From the NCBI RefSeq assembly GCF_009601505.1, contig NZ_WITC01000126.1, forward strand, positions 1 through 64,000: 64,000 bases of DNA, written 5' to 3'. The notes beneath the pieces were generated by a model that made no database searches, was not told the DNA's origin, and was given only the letters and a program-made list of their open reading frames with translations. Position 1 is the stretch's first letter; every line of letters begins with the position of its first letter. Positions 57,415 to 64,000 of this stretch are shown piece by piece. The DNA is from Sinorhizobium terangae. GTDB taxonomy: Bacteria > Pseudomonadota > Alphaproteobacteria > Rhizobiales > Rhizobiaceae. The position numbers and the translations under genes are program-made.

Positions 57415-57430
57415 TGGCAAGACTATTGCT
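57415..57430 (+). promoter_or_regulatory. sigma-54-like promoter of the M16 pseudogene
   Basis: TGGCAAGACTATTGCT on the plus strand, about 55 bases before the ATG of the broken M16 copy. It is the counterpart of the promoter at 3068 but diverged in its middle bases. Confidence 0.6.
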
Positions 57431-57485
57431 TTGAATCTTTACATACGCGTCACGGACCAACAACAAGCGTGCAGAGAACGTCGAA

Positions 57486-57935
57486 ATGTCGGCACAATGC
57501 TTTATGCCGGGACCAGCGCCCGGCCATCGTACCGCAGGACGCTCCCGATGGGAAAGAAGGAAGAGGCGGAACTCGCGAGGTAATAGTCGAGCCAATACTG
57601 CACCGGCGCTTTTGCCCTGGTGGCCGACGAGCCATGCTGGAGTATTTTCGCGTATCCGTGCATTTGCCCTGAGTATGGTCGCGCTGCAATCTCTGATGAC
57701 CTCGGGAGTGGCGGCCGCGCAGGCACCGCCTCATGAAGCATGAGATTGCAAAATTGATGCTGAGCAACGGCATGGAGGTGGTCGTCATACCCGATACCCG
57801 ATACCCGGGCGCCAAGGCTGGTAGCGCCGACGAACCACCAAATCCGGCATCGCTCATTTCGTGGAGCATCTAATGTTCAAGGGAACGAAGAAGCATCCGG
57901 CCGGCGAGTTTGGCGCAAAGACAGGAGCAATATTC
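57486..57935 (+). pseudogene. 5' part of a second M16 peptidase gene, decayed
   Basis: [20 protein letters not shown] and [17 protein letters not shown] repeat the N-terminus of the intact M16 gene at 1492-3021. After a stop and frame changes the reading continues as EIAKLMLSNGMEVVVIPD, a gap, then [20 protein letters not shown] and AGEFGAK. The zinc motif survives as HFVEH. The rest of the gene is absent. It shows that the M16 locus was duplicated and one copy decayed here. Confidence 0.88.
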
Positions 57936-58143
57936 GTCGACCGACAACAGCCTGTGCGCATCCTGCGCGAAAAGGTCGAAGAGCCGTTTGACTTGGGCCG
58001 CGTGGGCCACGTTACGGCAATCGGCTGATGATGGTGCGTGCATTGGCGGATCTTGCTGTCATGCATGCAACTGCTCATCGCTTTTGCTGAGGACGTCTGG
58101 ACGACCCTCGCGTTGCGCCTGACCAGCCCAAGGCAATTCTTTC

Positions 58144-59552
58144 ATGAACCGCATCGTTTCTATGATTCTTGCCATCGCCCTGTTCATAGAGGAGATGGAT
58201 TCGACCATCATTTCGACATCGCTGCCCGCGATCGCCCGTGACATCGGCGTCGGGCCGATTACGCTGAAGCTGGCGCTGACCTCCTATATGGTGGCGCTCG
58301 CGATCTTCATCCCTTTGAGTGGCTGGATGGCGGACCGCTTCGGCGCCAAGCGCATCTTTCGGGCGGCGATCCTCGTCTTCATGCTCGGTTCGGCGCTCTG
58401 CGCGATCGCCGATAGCCTCGTTGCACTCGTCCTGTCGCGTTTCCTGCAGGGAATGGGCGGCGCCATGATGACGCCGGTTGCACGTCTCGTGCTCGTCCGC
58501 GGCACTCCGCGCAGCGAACTCGTCTCGACCATGGCGATGCTCACGATCCCGGCGCTTGTCGGACCTCTGGCAGGACCGCCGCTCGGTGGCTTCATCACCA
58601 CGTACTTCTCCTGGCACTGGATCTTCCTGATCAACGTGCCGGCCGGCATTGTCGGTTATGTTCTCTCCAGCGTTTACCTACCCAAGATCGAACGGCGAAA
58701 CACACCGCCGATGGATATCCTCGGCTTCCTGCTCGGAGGCATCGCTGCTGCCGGTGTCGTCTTTGGGTTTTCGGTCATCAGCTTGCCGGCCCTGCCGCCT
58801 GCAGTCGGCTTCGCCTCGGCGTCAATCGGAATCGCGGCAGCGCTCCTCTACGTCTTCCACGCGCGCCGCCATCCCGCACCGGTGCTCGACCTTCGCCTCT
58901 TCCGTGACAGCGCCTTTCGGACCGCCTCGATCGGCGGGATGGTTTTCCGCATCTCCGTCGGCGCCGTGCCGTTCCTGATGCCCCAGATGCTGCAGATCGG
59001 CTTCGGGCTCAATCCGTTCCAGTCTGGTCTCATCACCTTCATCGGCGCAGTCGGCGCCATCAGCACCAAGTTCGTTGCCCGGCATGTGCTCGCGTTTACC
59101 GGCTTCCGCATGACTGTGATCGTCGCAGCGGCGATCGCGGCCTTGGCGACCTTCGCGAATAGCTTCCTCACACCGGCAACGCCCTATCTGGTGATGCTCT
59201 GCATTATGCTCGTCCACGGCTTGGCGCGGTCCTTCTTCTTCACCAGTGTCAATACGCTCTCTTTTGCCGATATCGAGGATGCGGACGCGAGCAAGGGACC
59301 TCGATGAGCGCGGCGCTGCAGCAGATCAGTTATGCGCTCGGCGTGGCTGTCGCAGGTGCCATCCTCGAGATCGAGTCGGCAGTCAACGGCGGGCCGCTCG
59401 CTCTTGAGGATTTCCACGTCGCCTTCATGATCATCGCTGTCGGCAACCTGCTGGCGGCGATCCCCTTCGTGACCATGGCGAAGAATGCCGGCGCTTCCGT
59501 TTCCGGGCATGGGCTGGCGATGCATCATGCGGAAACGAAGGCCCGCAGGTAA
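58144..59552 (+). CDS. MFS drug-efflux type transporter (DHA2-like), frameshifted near the C-terminus
   Basis: The first frame (58144-59307, 387 codons) has membrane helices 1-12 or so. ALFIEEMDSTIISTSLPAIA and GWMADRFGAKRIFRAAILVF are the A-motif region. ILGFLLGGIAAAGVVFGFS follows further on. It ends out of register at SKGPR. The next frame (59304-59552) continues MSAALQQISYALGVAVAGAI to the end. GGACC stands where GGCACC (Gly-Thr) is expected, so one base is missing near 59295. Restored length is about 469 residues, normal for the family. It would export hydrophobic compounds with proton exchange. Confidence 0.82.
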
Positions 59553-59623
59553 TGGCTATTTAAGTTGGAGAAGGATATCCGGCTCGCGGATGTAAGCAGC
59601 GAAGAAATACTGGTGGAACGGCC

Positions 59624-60496
59624 TCAAGCCTGACGCACTCCCAAGCGGTATTCTCGCCAAACTGTAAACAGACCGGCTCCGACCACGATTGCCGCGCCGG
59701 CTATCATATTCCACGTCACAGTCTCACCGAAAAAGACCGTCGCAACAACGACGCTCAAGACGAGTTGGAGATACGTGAGGGGTTGAACCTCAACTGCGTT
59801 GAGCAGACCATAAGCCCTGATGAGGAAAAAGTGGCTGAGAGCACCACAAACGCTCAGCGCAGTCATTGCAGGCCAGTCCGCCATATGTACAGGCGTCCAA
59901 TAAAACGGCCCCACAAATGTTAACGCCAGGGCTCCCCCTACTCCGGCATATAAGACACTTGTGACGGCGGAGTCATGTTGGCCGACCGCACGCGTCGCGA
60001 TGCCATACAGCGCGTACAAAAGACTGGCAGCGAGGGGAAGCAGCAACCGGATATCGACATGTGCGTTCTGTGGATTTAGAAGCACCAGAACCCCAGCCAA
60101 ACCGACAGCCACAGCGACACCGCGACGCCAACCGACCTCCTCCCCGAGTAGAGGTACCGACAGAATGGTGACTATCAGTGGTGTCGCTTGGAATATCGCC
60201 TGGCTCAACGCTAGCCCAGCAATCGTGTAAGCGTAGACGATGACAACGATGTTGCTTGATAGAAGAACACCACGGAGCAACTGCAGAATTGGTCTCGGCG
60301 TGAATAAAGCACCTCGCAGGCCTCCCGGAGAGGATGCAGCAAGAACCGTCACGAACGCCGCAAACGCCCAAAAGCGAACCATTGCCACTATAACCGCCGG
60401 ATACCTCTCAGCCAGCAGCCTAGAAAAGCCGTCCTGGCCGGCGAATAGGATCACGGCCAGAAGGACATAAAGATAGCCTGGCCTTTTGTCTTGCAT
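59624..60496 (-). CDS. EamA/DMT-family membrane transporter
   Basis: 290 residues with ten predicted membrane helices in two EamA repeats (RPGYLYVLLAVILFAGQDGF..., and ASLLYALYGIATRAVGQ...). LQLLRGVLLSSNIVVIVYAY and PLLGEEVGWRRGVAVAVGLA are typical. It probably exports a metabolite or amino acid. Upstream is a sigma-54-like promoter (60663) nearly identical to that of the phasin gene, with a degenerate NifA site, so symbiotic expression is likely. Substrate unknown. Confidence 0.88.
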   Translation of the reverse strand: MQDKRPGYLYVLLAVILFAGQDGFSRLLAERYPAVIVAMVRFWAFAAFVTVLAASSPGGLRGALFTPRPILQLLRGVLLSSNIVVIVYAYTIAGLALSQAIFQATPLIVTILSVPLLGEEVGWRRGVAVAVGLAGVLVLLNPQNAHVDIRLLLPLAASLLYALYGIATRAVGQHDSAVTSVLYAGVGGALALTFVGPFYWTPVHMADWPAMTALSVCGALSHFFLIRAYGLLNAVEVQPLTYLQLVLSVVVATVFFGETVTWNMIAGAAIVVGAGLFTVWREYRLGVRQA

Positions 60497-60662
60497 GGGT
60501 TGCGCTTACTCGTTGGCAACGCCGTCGACGTCGGAGCTTCGCACTGCTAGAAGGGACACGGCCACCATAGATCTCCTCGCTGTAGGTTCCGGATCTGCGC
60601 GATCCAGAAGCATTGAAAAAAAGGACTAACGGCACTGGTTTCCGCTGCGTTCAAAGGAAGGC

Positions 60663-60678
60663 TTCAAGGTTCATGCCA
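60663..60678 (-). promoter_or_regulatory. sigma-54 promoter of the EamA gene
   Basis: TGGCATGAACCTTGAA on the minus strand, one base different from the phasin promoter (33706). A TGTCATCAAATCGGCA motif at 60766-60781 is a one-mismatch version of TGT-N10-ACA. Confidence 0.68.
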
Positions 60679-60781
60679 CCTTCGGTGTGGGCAGCAACAA
60701 CTCGTTCCGCGTGGGTTTCTAACTACTTAGGCATGAACATGCAAAAAGCAGATGAAGTAAGGCTGTGTCATCAAATCGGCA

Positions 60782-61202
60782 AAGCCGACATGATTGTCGC
60801 ATGGCGAGATGGCGCCGGCCGTGGACGCCTCCCTTCCCTTGGCGATCGCGTTCTTGGCTTGCTCCCGGAGAAAGGTACCGGGCGTAATTCAGCTGATTTG
60901 GCCGTGACTATCCGGGGACGTGGCCGCTTCGTTTTCGGTCGCCCGCGAGTTCGGCTGTTCTCTTGACATCAGTGCGAGGTGCGCCTCGGCCTCGATGACA
61001 CTTGTGATCTGCCATGAGGGCATGATTTGGAGAAACGCCGGAGCTGTTACCACTAGGGCAACTTCCAGGTTCGGGAGCAAGCCGAGCCGACTACCGCCGC
61101 GTCGCCGATAAAGCAAACACCGAGAATAGACTTCGACCCTCAGGTCGGAGAGAGCCTCACATGAACCGACTTGATCAACTTGCCAATGTCGCAACTGCGA
61201 CT
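60782..61202. other. intergenic region between divergent EamA and iscA-like genes
   Basis: About 420 bases. Minus-strand frames up to 185 codons cross it but contain both promoters and show no domain, so I treat them as chance. Confidence 0.5.
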
Positions 61203-61218
61203 GTGTCGTACACACGAC
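61203..61218. promoter_or_regulatory. NifA upstream activator site of the iscA-nifS-nifW operon
   Basis: TGTCGTACACACGACA is an exact, symmetric TGT-N10-ACA site 47 bases above the -24 element. Confidence 0.88.
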
Positions 61219-61264
61219 ATAGCCGTGTTTGGACATCGCGTTGTTTTGCCACCGTTTTTCCATT

Positions 61265-61280
61265 TGGCACGCCAGGTGCA
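61265..61280 (+). promoter_or_regulatory. sigma-54 promoter of the iscA-nifS-nifW operon
   Basis: TGGCACGCCAGGTGCA: perfect -24 and a -12 with the TGC core, 44 bases before the iscA-like ATG. Confidence 0.82.
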
Positions 61281-61323
61281 TCATCTTTTGCAAGCGCAAC
61301 TCGGAACCAGGAGAAACGGTCCT

Positions 61324-61644
61324 ATGATAACGCTTACCGACAGTGCCATTGCCGCAGTGAAGTTTGCGCTTTCCCAGGCTGACGAGCCGGTAAGTGGCTT
61401 GCGCATCACGGTAGAAGCGGGCGGCTGCTCCGGTTTCAGATACCACCTAGGTTTGGAAAGCGAGTCGCGCGAGGGCGACGCTGTCATCGAGACGAGTGGG
61501 GTTAAGGTATTCGTGGACTCAGACTCTCAACCTCATGTAGGCGGCATGACAGTGGATTTCACAACCGGTGTGAATTCCCCCGGATTCATTTTCGACAATC
61601 CCAACGCGAGAGAGAACTGCACCTGCGGAAAGTCCTTCAGTTGA
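61324..61644 (+). CDS. IscA/HesB-type Fe-S cluster carrier (nif-linked)
   Basis: 106 residues from ATG 61324 (MITLTDSAIAAVKFALSQAD) with AGGAG upstream. The three conserved cysteines are in EAGGCSGFRYHL and ENCTCGKSF. SDSQPHVGGMTVDFTT and NSPGFIFDNPNA are family marks. A-type carriers receive clusters from a scaffold and pass them to nitrogenase proteins. It is the first gene of a NifA-controlled operon with nifS (cysteine desulfurase) and nifW. Its 5' end was copied to 35.4 kb. Confidence 0.94.
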   Translation: MITLTDSAIAAVKFALSQADEPVSGLRITVEAGGCSGFRYHLGLESESREGDAVIETSGVKVFVDSDSQPHVGGMTVDFTTGVNSPGFIFDNPNARENCTCGKSFS

Positions 61645-61746
61645 CGACAAGACGAGGTAATCATGATAAGAATCAAGGGACGCCCTTCAGTGCTAGTGTC
61701 CCGGCGTGCTCCTGACGTCACTTTAATAGGCGGAGGGGCATCCTCG

Positions 61747-62907
61747 GTGTCTATCTATTTCGATAACAACGCAACGACACGGGTCGATTCCGAGGTTGTC
61801 CGGGCAATGCTGCCGTTCTTGACGGATCAGTTTGGCAATCCCTCGTCGATGCATGATGTTGGCGCCGCTGCCGGCGCAGCGATGAAGAGGGCGCGCCAGC
61901 AGTTGCAAGCGCTGATCGGCGCCACGTTCGACCATGAGATCATTTTCACCTCGGGCGGGACTGAAAGCAACAATACTGCGATTCTTTCGGCGCTGGAGGT
62001 GATGCCTGGGCGAACAGAGATCGTCACTTCAGCGGTTGAGCATCCCGCGGTGCTGGCGCTGTGCGGGTACCTTGAGAAGACAAGAGGAATCAAAGTTCAC
62101 CGGATCCCGGTGGATCAACATGGTCGAATCGACATTGATGCCTATCGGACGGCCCTCACCCACCATGTGGCAATCGTCTCGATTATGTGGGCGAACAACG
62201 AGACGGGAACGATCTTCCCCGTGGTCAGGCTTTCTGAGATGGCCAAGAAAGTCGGCGCAATTTTCCACACTGACGCAGTGCAGGCCGTCGGCAAGCTTCC
62301 GATAGACCTGAAATCGACGGCAATCGACATGCTGTCGCTCTCCGGCCATAAGTTCCATGGGCCGAAAGGTGTCGGCGCACTCTTCATAAGGAGCGGCGTG
62401 CCCTTTCATGCGCTCTTCAAAGGCGGGCACCAGCAGCGCGACCGACGCGCGGGCACAGAGAACACGCCCGGGATTGTAGGCTTAGGCAAGGCAGCCGAAC
62501 TTGCCTTGGAGTGCATGGACGAGGAAAACAGGCGGGTGAGATCGCTCCGCGATCATTTGGAGAAAGGACTTCTCGCACGTATCCCCAACACCTTCGTCAA
62601 CGGCGATTTGCTCGCGCGGTTGCCTAACACGACAAATGTGAGCTTCGAGGGCATCGGCGGTGAAGCCGTGCAATTTCTGCTCAATCGCAAGGGCATCGCC
62701 TGCTCTTTTGGCTCCGCCTGTACCTCGGGCTCCTCACTGCAGAGCCATGTTCTAGAGGCGATGAAGATTGCCCCCACTGCGGCACTTGGCGCAGTTCGCT
62801 TCTCCTTTTCACGCTTTAACCGCGAGGAGGATGTCGATCAAGTGCTTCAGGTGATACCTGGAATTGTGAAGAAACTGCAGGACTCGTTTCCAGCAGCTGT
62901 GCGGTAG
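61747..62907 (+). CDS. nifS: cysteine desulfurase NifS
   Basis: 386 residues from a GTG at 61747 (VSIYFDNNATTRVDSEVV), with GGAGG ten bases before; the frame is open 28 codons further to ATG 61663, without homology. The PLP-Lys is in SLSGHKFHGPKGVGALFIR and the His in AVEHPAVLALC. ANNETGTIFPV binds the cofactor, and the catalytic Cys lies in CSFGSACTSGSSLQSHVL. It supplies sulfur for nitrogenase clusters from cysteine. It follows the IscA-like gene and precedes nifW. Confidence 0.95.
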   Translation: MSIYFDNNATTRVDSEVVRAMLPFLTDQFGNPSSMHDVGAAAGAAMKRARQQLQALIGATFDHEIIFTSGGTESNNTAILSALEVMPGRTEIVTSAVEHPAVLALCGYLEKTRGIKVHRIPVDQHGRIDIDAYRTALTHHVAIVSIMWANNETGTIFPVVRLSEMAKKVGAIFHTDAVQAVGKLPIDLKSTAIDMLSLSGHKFHGPKGVGALFIRSGVPFHALFKGGHQQRDRRAGTENTPGIVGLGKAAELALECMDEENRRVRSLRDHLEKGLLARIPNTFVNGDLLARLPNTTNVSFEGIGGEAVQFLLNRKGIACSFGSACTSGSSLQSHVLEAMKIAPTAALGAVRFSFSRFNREEDVDQVLQVIPGIVKKLQDSFPAAVR

Positions 62908-63048
62908 GCGAAATGCCGGAGCATGGCAACTGCGCGGCCGCACCGGACTGATCTTATACGGACGCACCTGGCGAAGGTCGGCTGGCGTTGGCTTCAGCGT
63001 CCAGCGACAGCCGGGGCTGCCCCCTTAGTCCCCCTACAGGAGAATGCG

Positions 63049-63501
63049 ATGATGCATGATGGTGAGGCCCTGTCCAGTGATGCGATTATCGCGCGGCTAA
63101 AGAGATTGTCGGCTGCCGAGGAATTCTTCGAGGCCCTTGGCGTTTCCTATGAGCCGAGGGTGCTCGATGTCTCGCGGCTCCATATCATGAAGCGCATGGG
63201 ACAATACTTGGCCGAACAGGTATCTTCCGATCCCGACGCCGTGGGGGCCGCCGACCGTGCGCGCGACGCTCTCGAACGCGCCTATGCGGACTTTGCAACC
63301 ACGTCGCCGCTATCACATCGCGTCTTTAGAGTGCTTGAGGCGCGTGACCCGACTAAGGCAGCCGCGCCTAGCCGCACCTTTGTATCGTTGGACTCCGTCC
63401 TGAACGGAAGCGACAAATATGGCTCGAATACGACGATTCGATGTCTCGAATCCGACACCATTGTCGCGCCATCGGCGTGCTGTGAACCGAAACGTGCTTG
63501 A
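63049..63501 (+). CDS. nifW: nitrogenase-stabilising protein NifW
   Basis: 150 residues from ATG 63049, with ACAGGAGAA upstream; the frame is open 42 codons earlier without homology. LKRLSAAEEFFEALGVSYEP, VLDVSRLHIMKRMGQYLAEQ, ALERAYADFATTSPLSHRVF and VLEARDP are NifW marks. NifW (NifO) protects the MoFe protein from oxygen. The normal fold ends near residue 125. The last ~25 residues (SNTTIRCLESDTIVAPSACC) are extra and are coded by DNA that also holds the NifA site of fixA. Confidence 0.92.
   Translation: MMHDGEALSSDAIIARLKRLSAAEEFFEALGVSYEPRVLDVSRLHIMKRMGQYLAEQVSSDPDAVGAADRARDALERAYADFATTSPLSHRVFRVLEARDPTKAAAPSRTFVSLDSVLNGSDKYGSNTTIRCLESDTIVAPSACCEPKRA
63442..63457. promoter_or_regulatory. 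NifA upstream activator site of fixA, inside nifW
   Basis: TGTCTCGAATCCGACA is an exact TGT-N10-ACA site within the last codons of nifW, 75 bases above the fixA -24 element. Confidence 0.82.
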
Positions 63502-63531
63502 GTTTCATGGGCTTGTTGAGCCGCAGGTGGT

Positions 63532-63547
63532 TGGCACGATTGGTGCT
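63532..63547 (+). promoter_or_regulatory. sigma-54 promoter of fixA
   Basis: TGGCACGATTGGTGCT: perfect -24 and a -12 with the TGC core, 55 bases before the fixA ATG. Confidence 0.82.
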
Positions 63548-63601
63548 TGGAAGAGAGGCGAAAACGTCATGTTCACATGCGATCGGAGTTAAAGAGACCT
63601 C

Positions 63602-64000
63602 ATGCACATAGTAGTCTGTATCAAGCAGGTACCGGACTCAGCGCAGATACGCGTCCATCCGGTGACGAACACGATCATGCGCCAAGGCGTACCGACAATC
63701 ATCAATCCTTACGACCTGTTTGCCCTCGAAGAGGCACTCCAGGTGCGTGACCACCATGGTGGCGAGGTCACCGTGCTCACCATGGGCCCACCCATGGCGG
63801 AGGAAGCACTGCGCAAGGCGCTCACTTATGGCGCAGACCGCGCGGTACTCCTGACTGACCGCTACTTTGCCGGCTCCGACACGTTGGCCACTTCATTTGC
63901 TCTTTCCCAGGCGATCGCAAAGATTGGCGAGAGCTTTGGTAAGCCTGATATCGTCTTCACAGGCAAGCAGACAATCGACGGCGACACCGCCCAGGTCGGC
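63602..64000 (+). CDS. fixA: electron-transfer flavoprotein beta subunit FixA (partial, runs off the window)
   Basis: The first 133 codons are present, opening MHIVVCIKQVPDSAQIRVHP. NTIMRQGVPTIINPYDLFAL, LTMGPPMAEEALRKALTYGA and FTGKQTIDGDTAQVG are typical FixA/ETF-beta. FixABCX bifurcates electrons from NADH to produce the low-potential reductant for nitrogenase. Its own NifA/sigma-54 promoter lies 55 bases upstream. fixBCX are expected just beyond the window end. Confidence 0.96.
   Translation, partial: MHIVVCIKQVPDSAQIRVHPVTNTIMRQGVPTIINPYDLFALEEALQVRDHHGGEVTVLTMGPPMAEEALRKALTYGADRAVLLTDRYFAGSDTLATSFALSQAIAKIGESFGKPDIVFTGKQTIDGDTAQVG

Noticed and set aside
60889-61446. 185-codon minus-strand frame between EamA and nifS operons
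   Set aside because: It runs through the NifA site, promoter and iscA-like start on the opposite strand, with no domain.
61663-61746. N-terminal extension of nifS up to ATG 61663
   Set aside because: Not homologous to NifS; the GTG at 61747 has a good ribosome site and gives the normal length.

Overview
The window reads as part of the symbiotic plasmid (or symbiosis island) of a fast-growing alphaproteobacterial rhizobium, most likely Sinorhizobium/Ensifer. It carries nifHDKENX, fdxB, nifQ, nifS, nifW, the start of fixA, a nodD-type regulator, acdS and dctA. Many genes have sigma-54 (-24/-12) promoters, most with TGT-N10-ACA NifA sites. The order IscA / peroxiredoxin / nifQ / dctA / P450 / SnoaL-like / tandem SDR / luciferase-like monooxygenase / nifHDKENX recalls the y4v region of Sinorhizobium fredii NGR234 plasmid pNGR234a. 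That comparison is from memory and was not searched.

Layout. 0-3.2 kb: an M16 peptidase pair with a complete NifA/sigma-54 promoter. 3.9-9.0 kb: a P450 and a very large molybdopterin oxidoreductase fused to its own flavin reductase and 2Fe-2S domain. 9.0-16.9 kb: Tn3 and IS110 remnants, a lysR-orf-acdS operon, nodD and an MmgE/PrpD protein. 17.2-28.9 kb: nifHDKENX on the minus strand, followed by a partly duplicated and decayed tail (two DUF269 genes, fdxB, two SyrA-like genes, a DUF683 wreck and a truncated nifH leader). 29.5-33.6 kb: luciferase-like monooxygenase, double SDR, SnoaL-like protein and a NifA-type phasin gene. 34.3-40.1 kb: a wrecked CbiM gene, then a NifA-type promoter followed by an N-hydroxylase, an amino-acid-oxidase-like flavoprotein and a cupin/methionyl-tRNA-synthetase-like fusion. 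40.1-48.1 kb: toxin-antitoxin modules, a bacterioferritin remnant and a prolyl oligopeptidase. 48.3-57.1 kb: P450, dctA, nifQ, peroxiredoxin, DPP-IV peptidase and di-heme peroxidase. 57.4-60.8 kb: a copied M16 5' end, a broken MFS exporter and an EamA exporter. 61.2-64 kb: iscA-like, nifS, nifW and fixA.

How it fits together. NifH/D/K form nitrogenase. NifE/N/X, NifQ, NifS, NifW, the IscA-like protein and FdxB supply cofactor and Fe-S assembly or electrons. FixA begins the electron-transfer flavoprotein operon. DctA imports plant dicarboxylates, peroxiredoxin and di-heme peroxidase deal with peroxide, and phasin marks storage granules. NifA/RpoN appears to be the common switch.

The most unusual part is 35.3-40.1 kb. 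The trio N-hydroxylase + FAD oxidase + cupin-MetRS fusion is the signature of hydrazine (N-N bond) forming pathways known from actinomycete natural products. Here it lies downstream of a NifA-type promoter. Two of the three genes carry apparent single-base frameshifts, so it may be decaying or may reflect sequence errors. Similar one-base indels occur in several other accessory genes, while the nif genes are intact.
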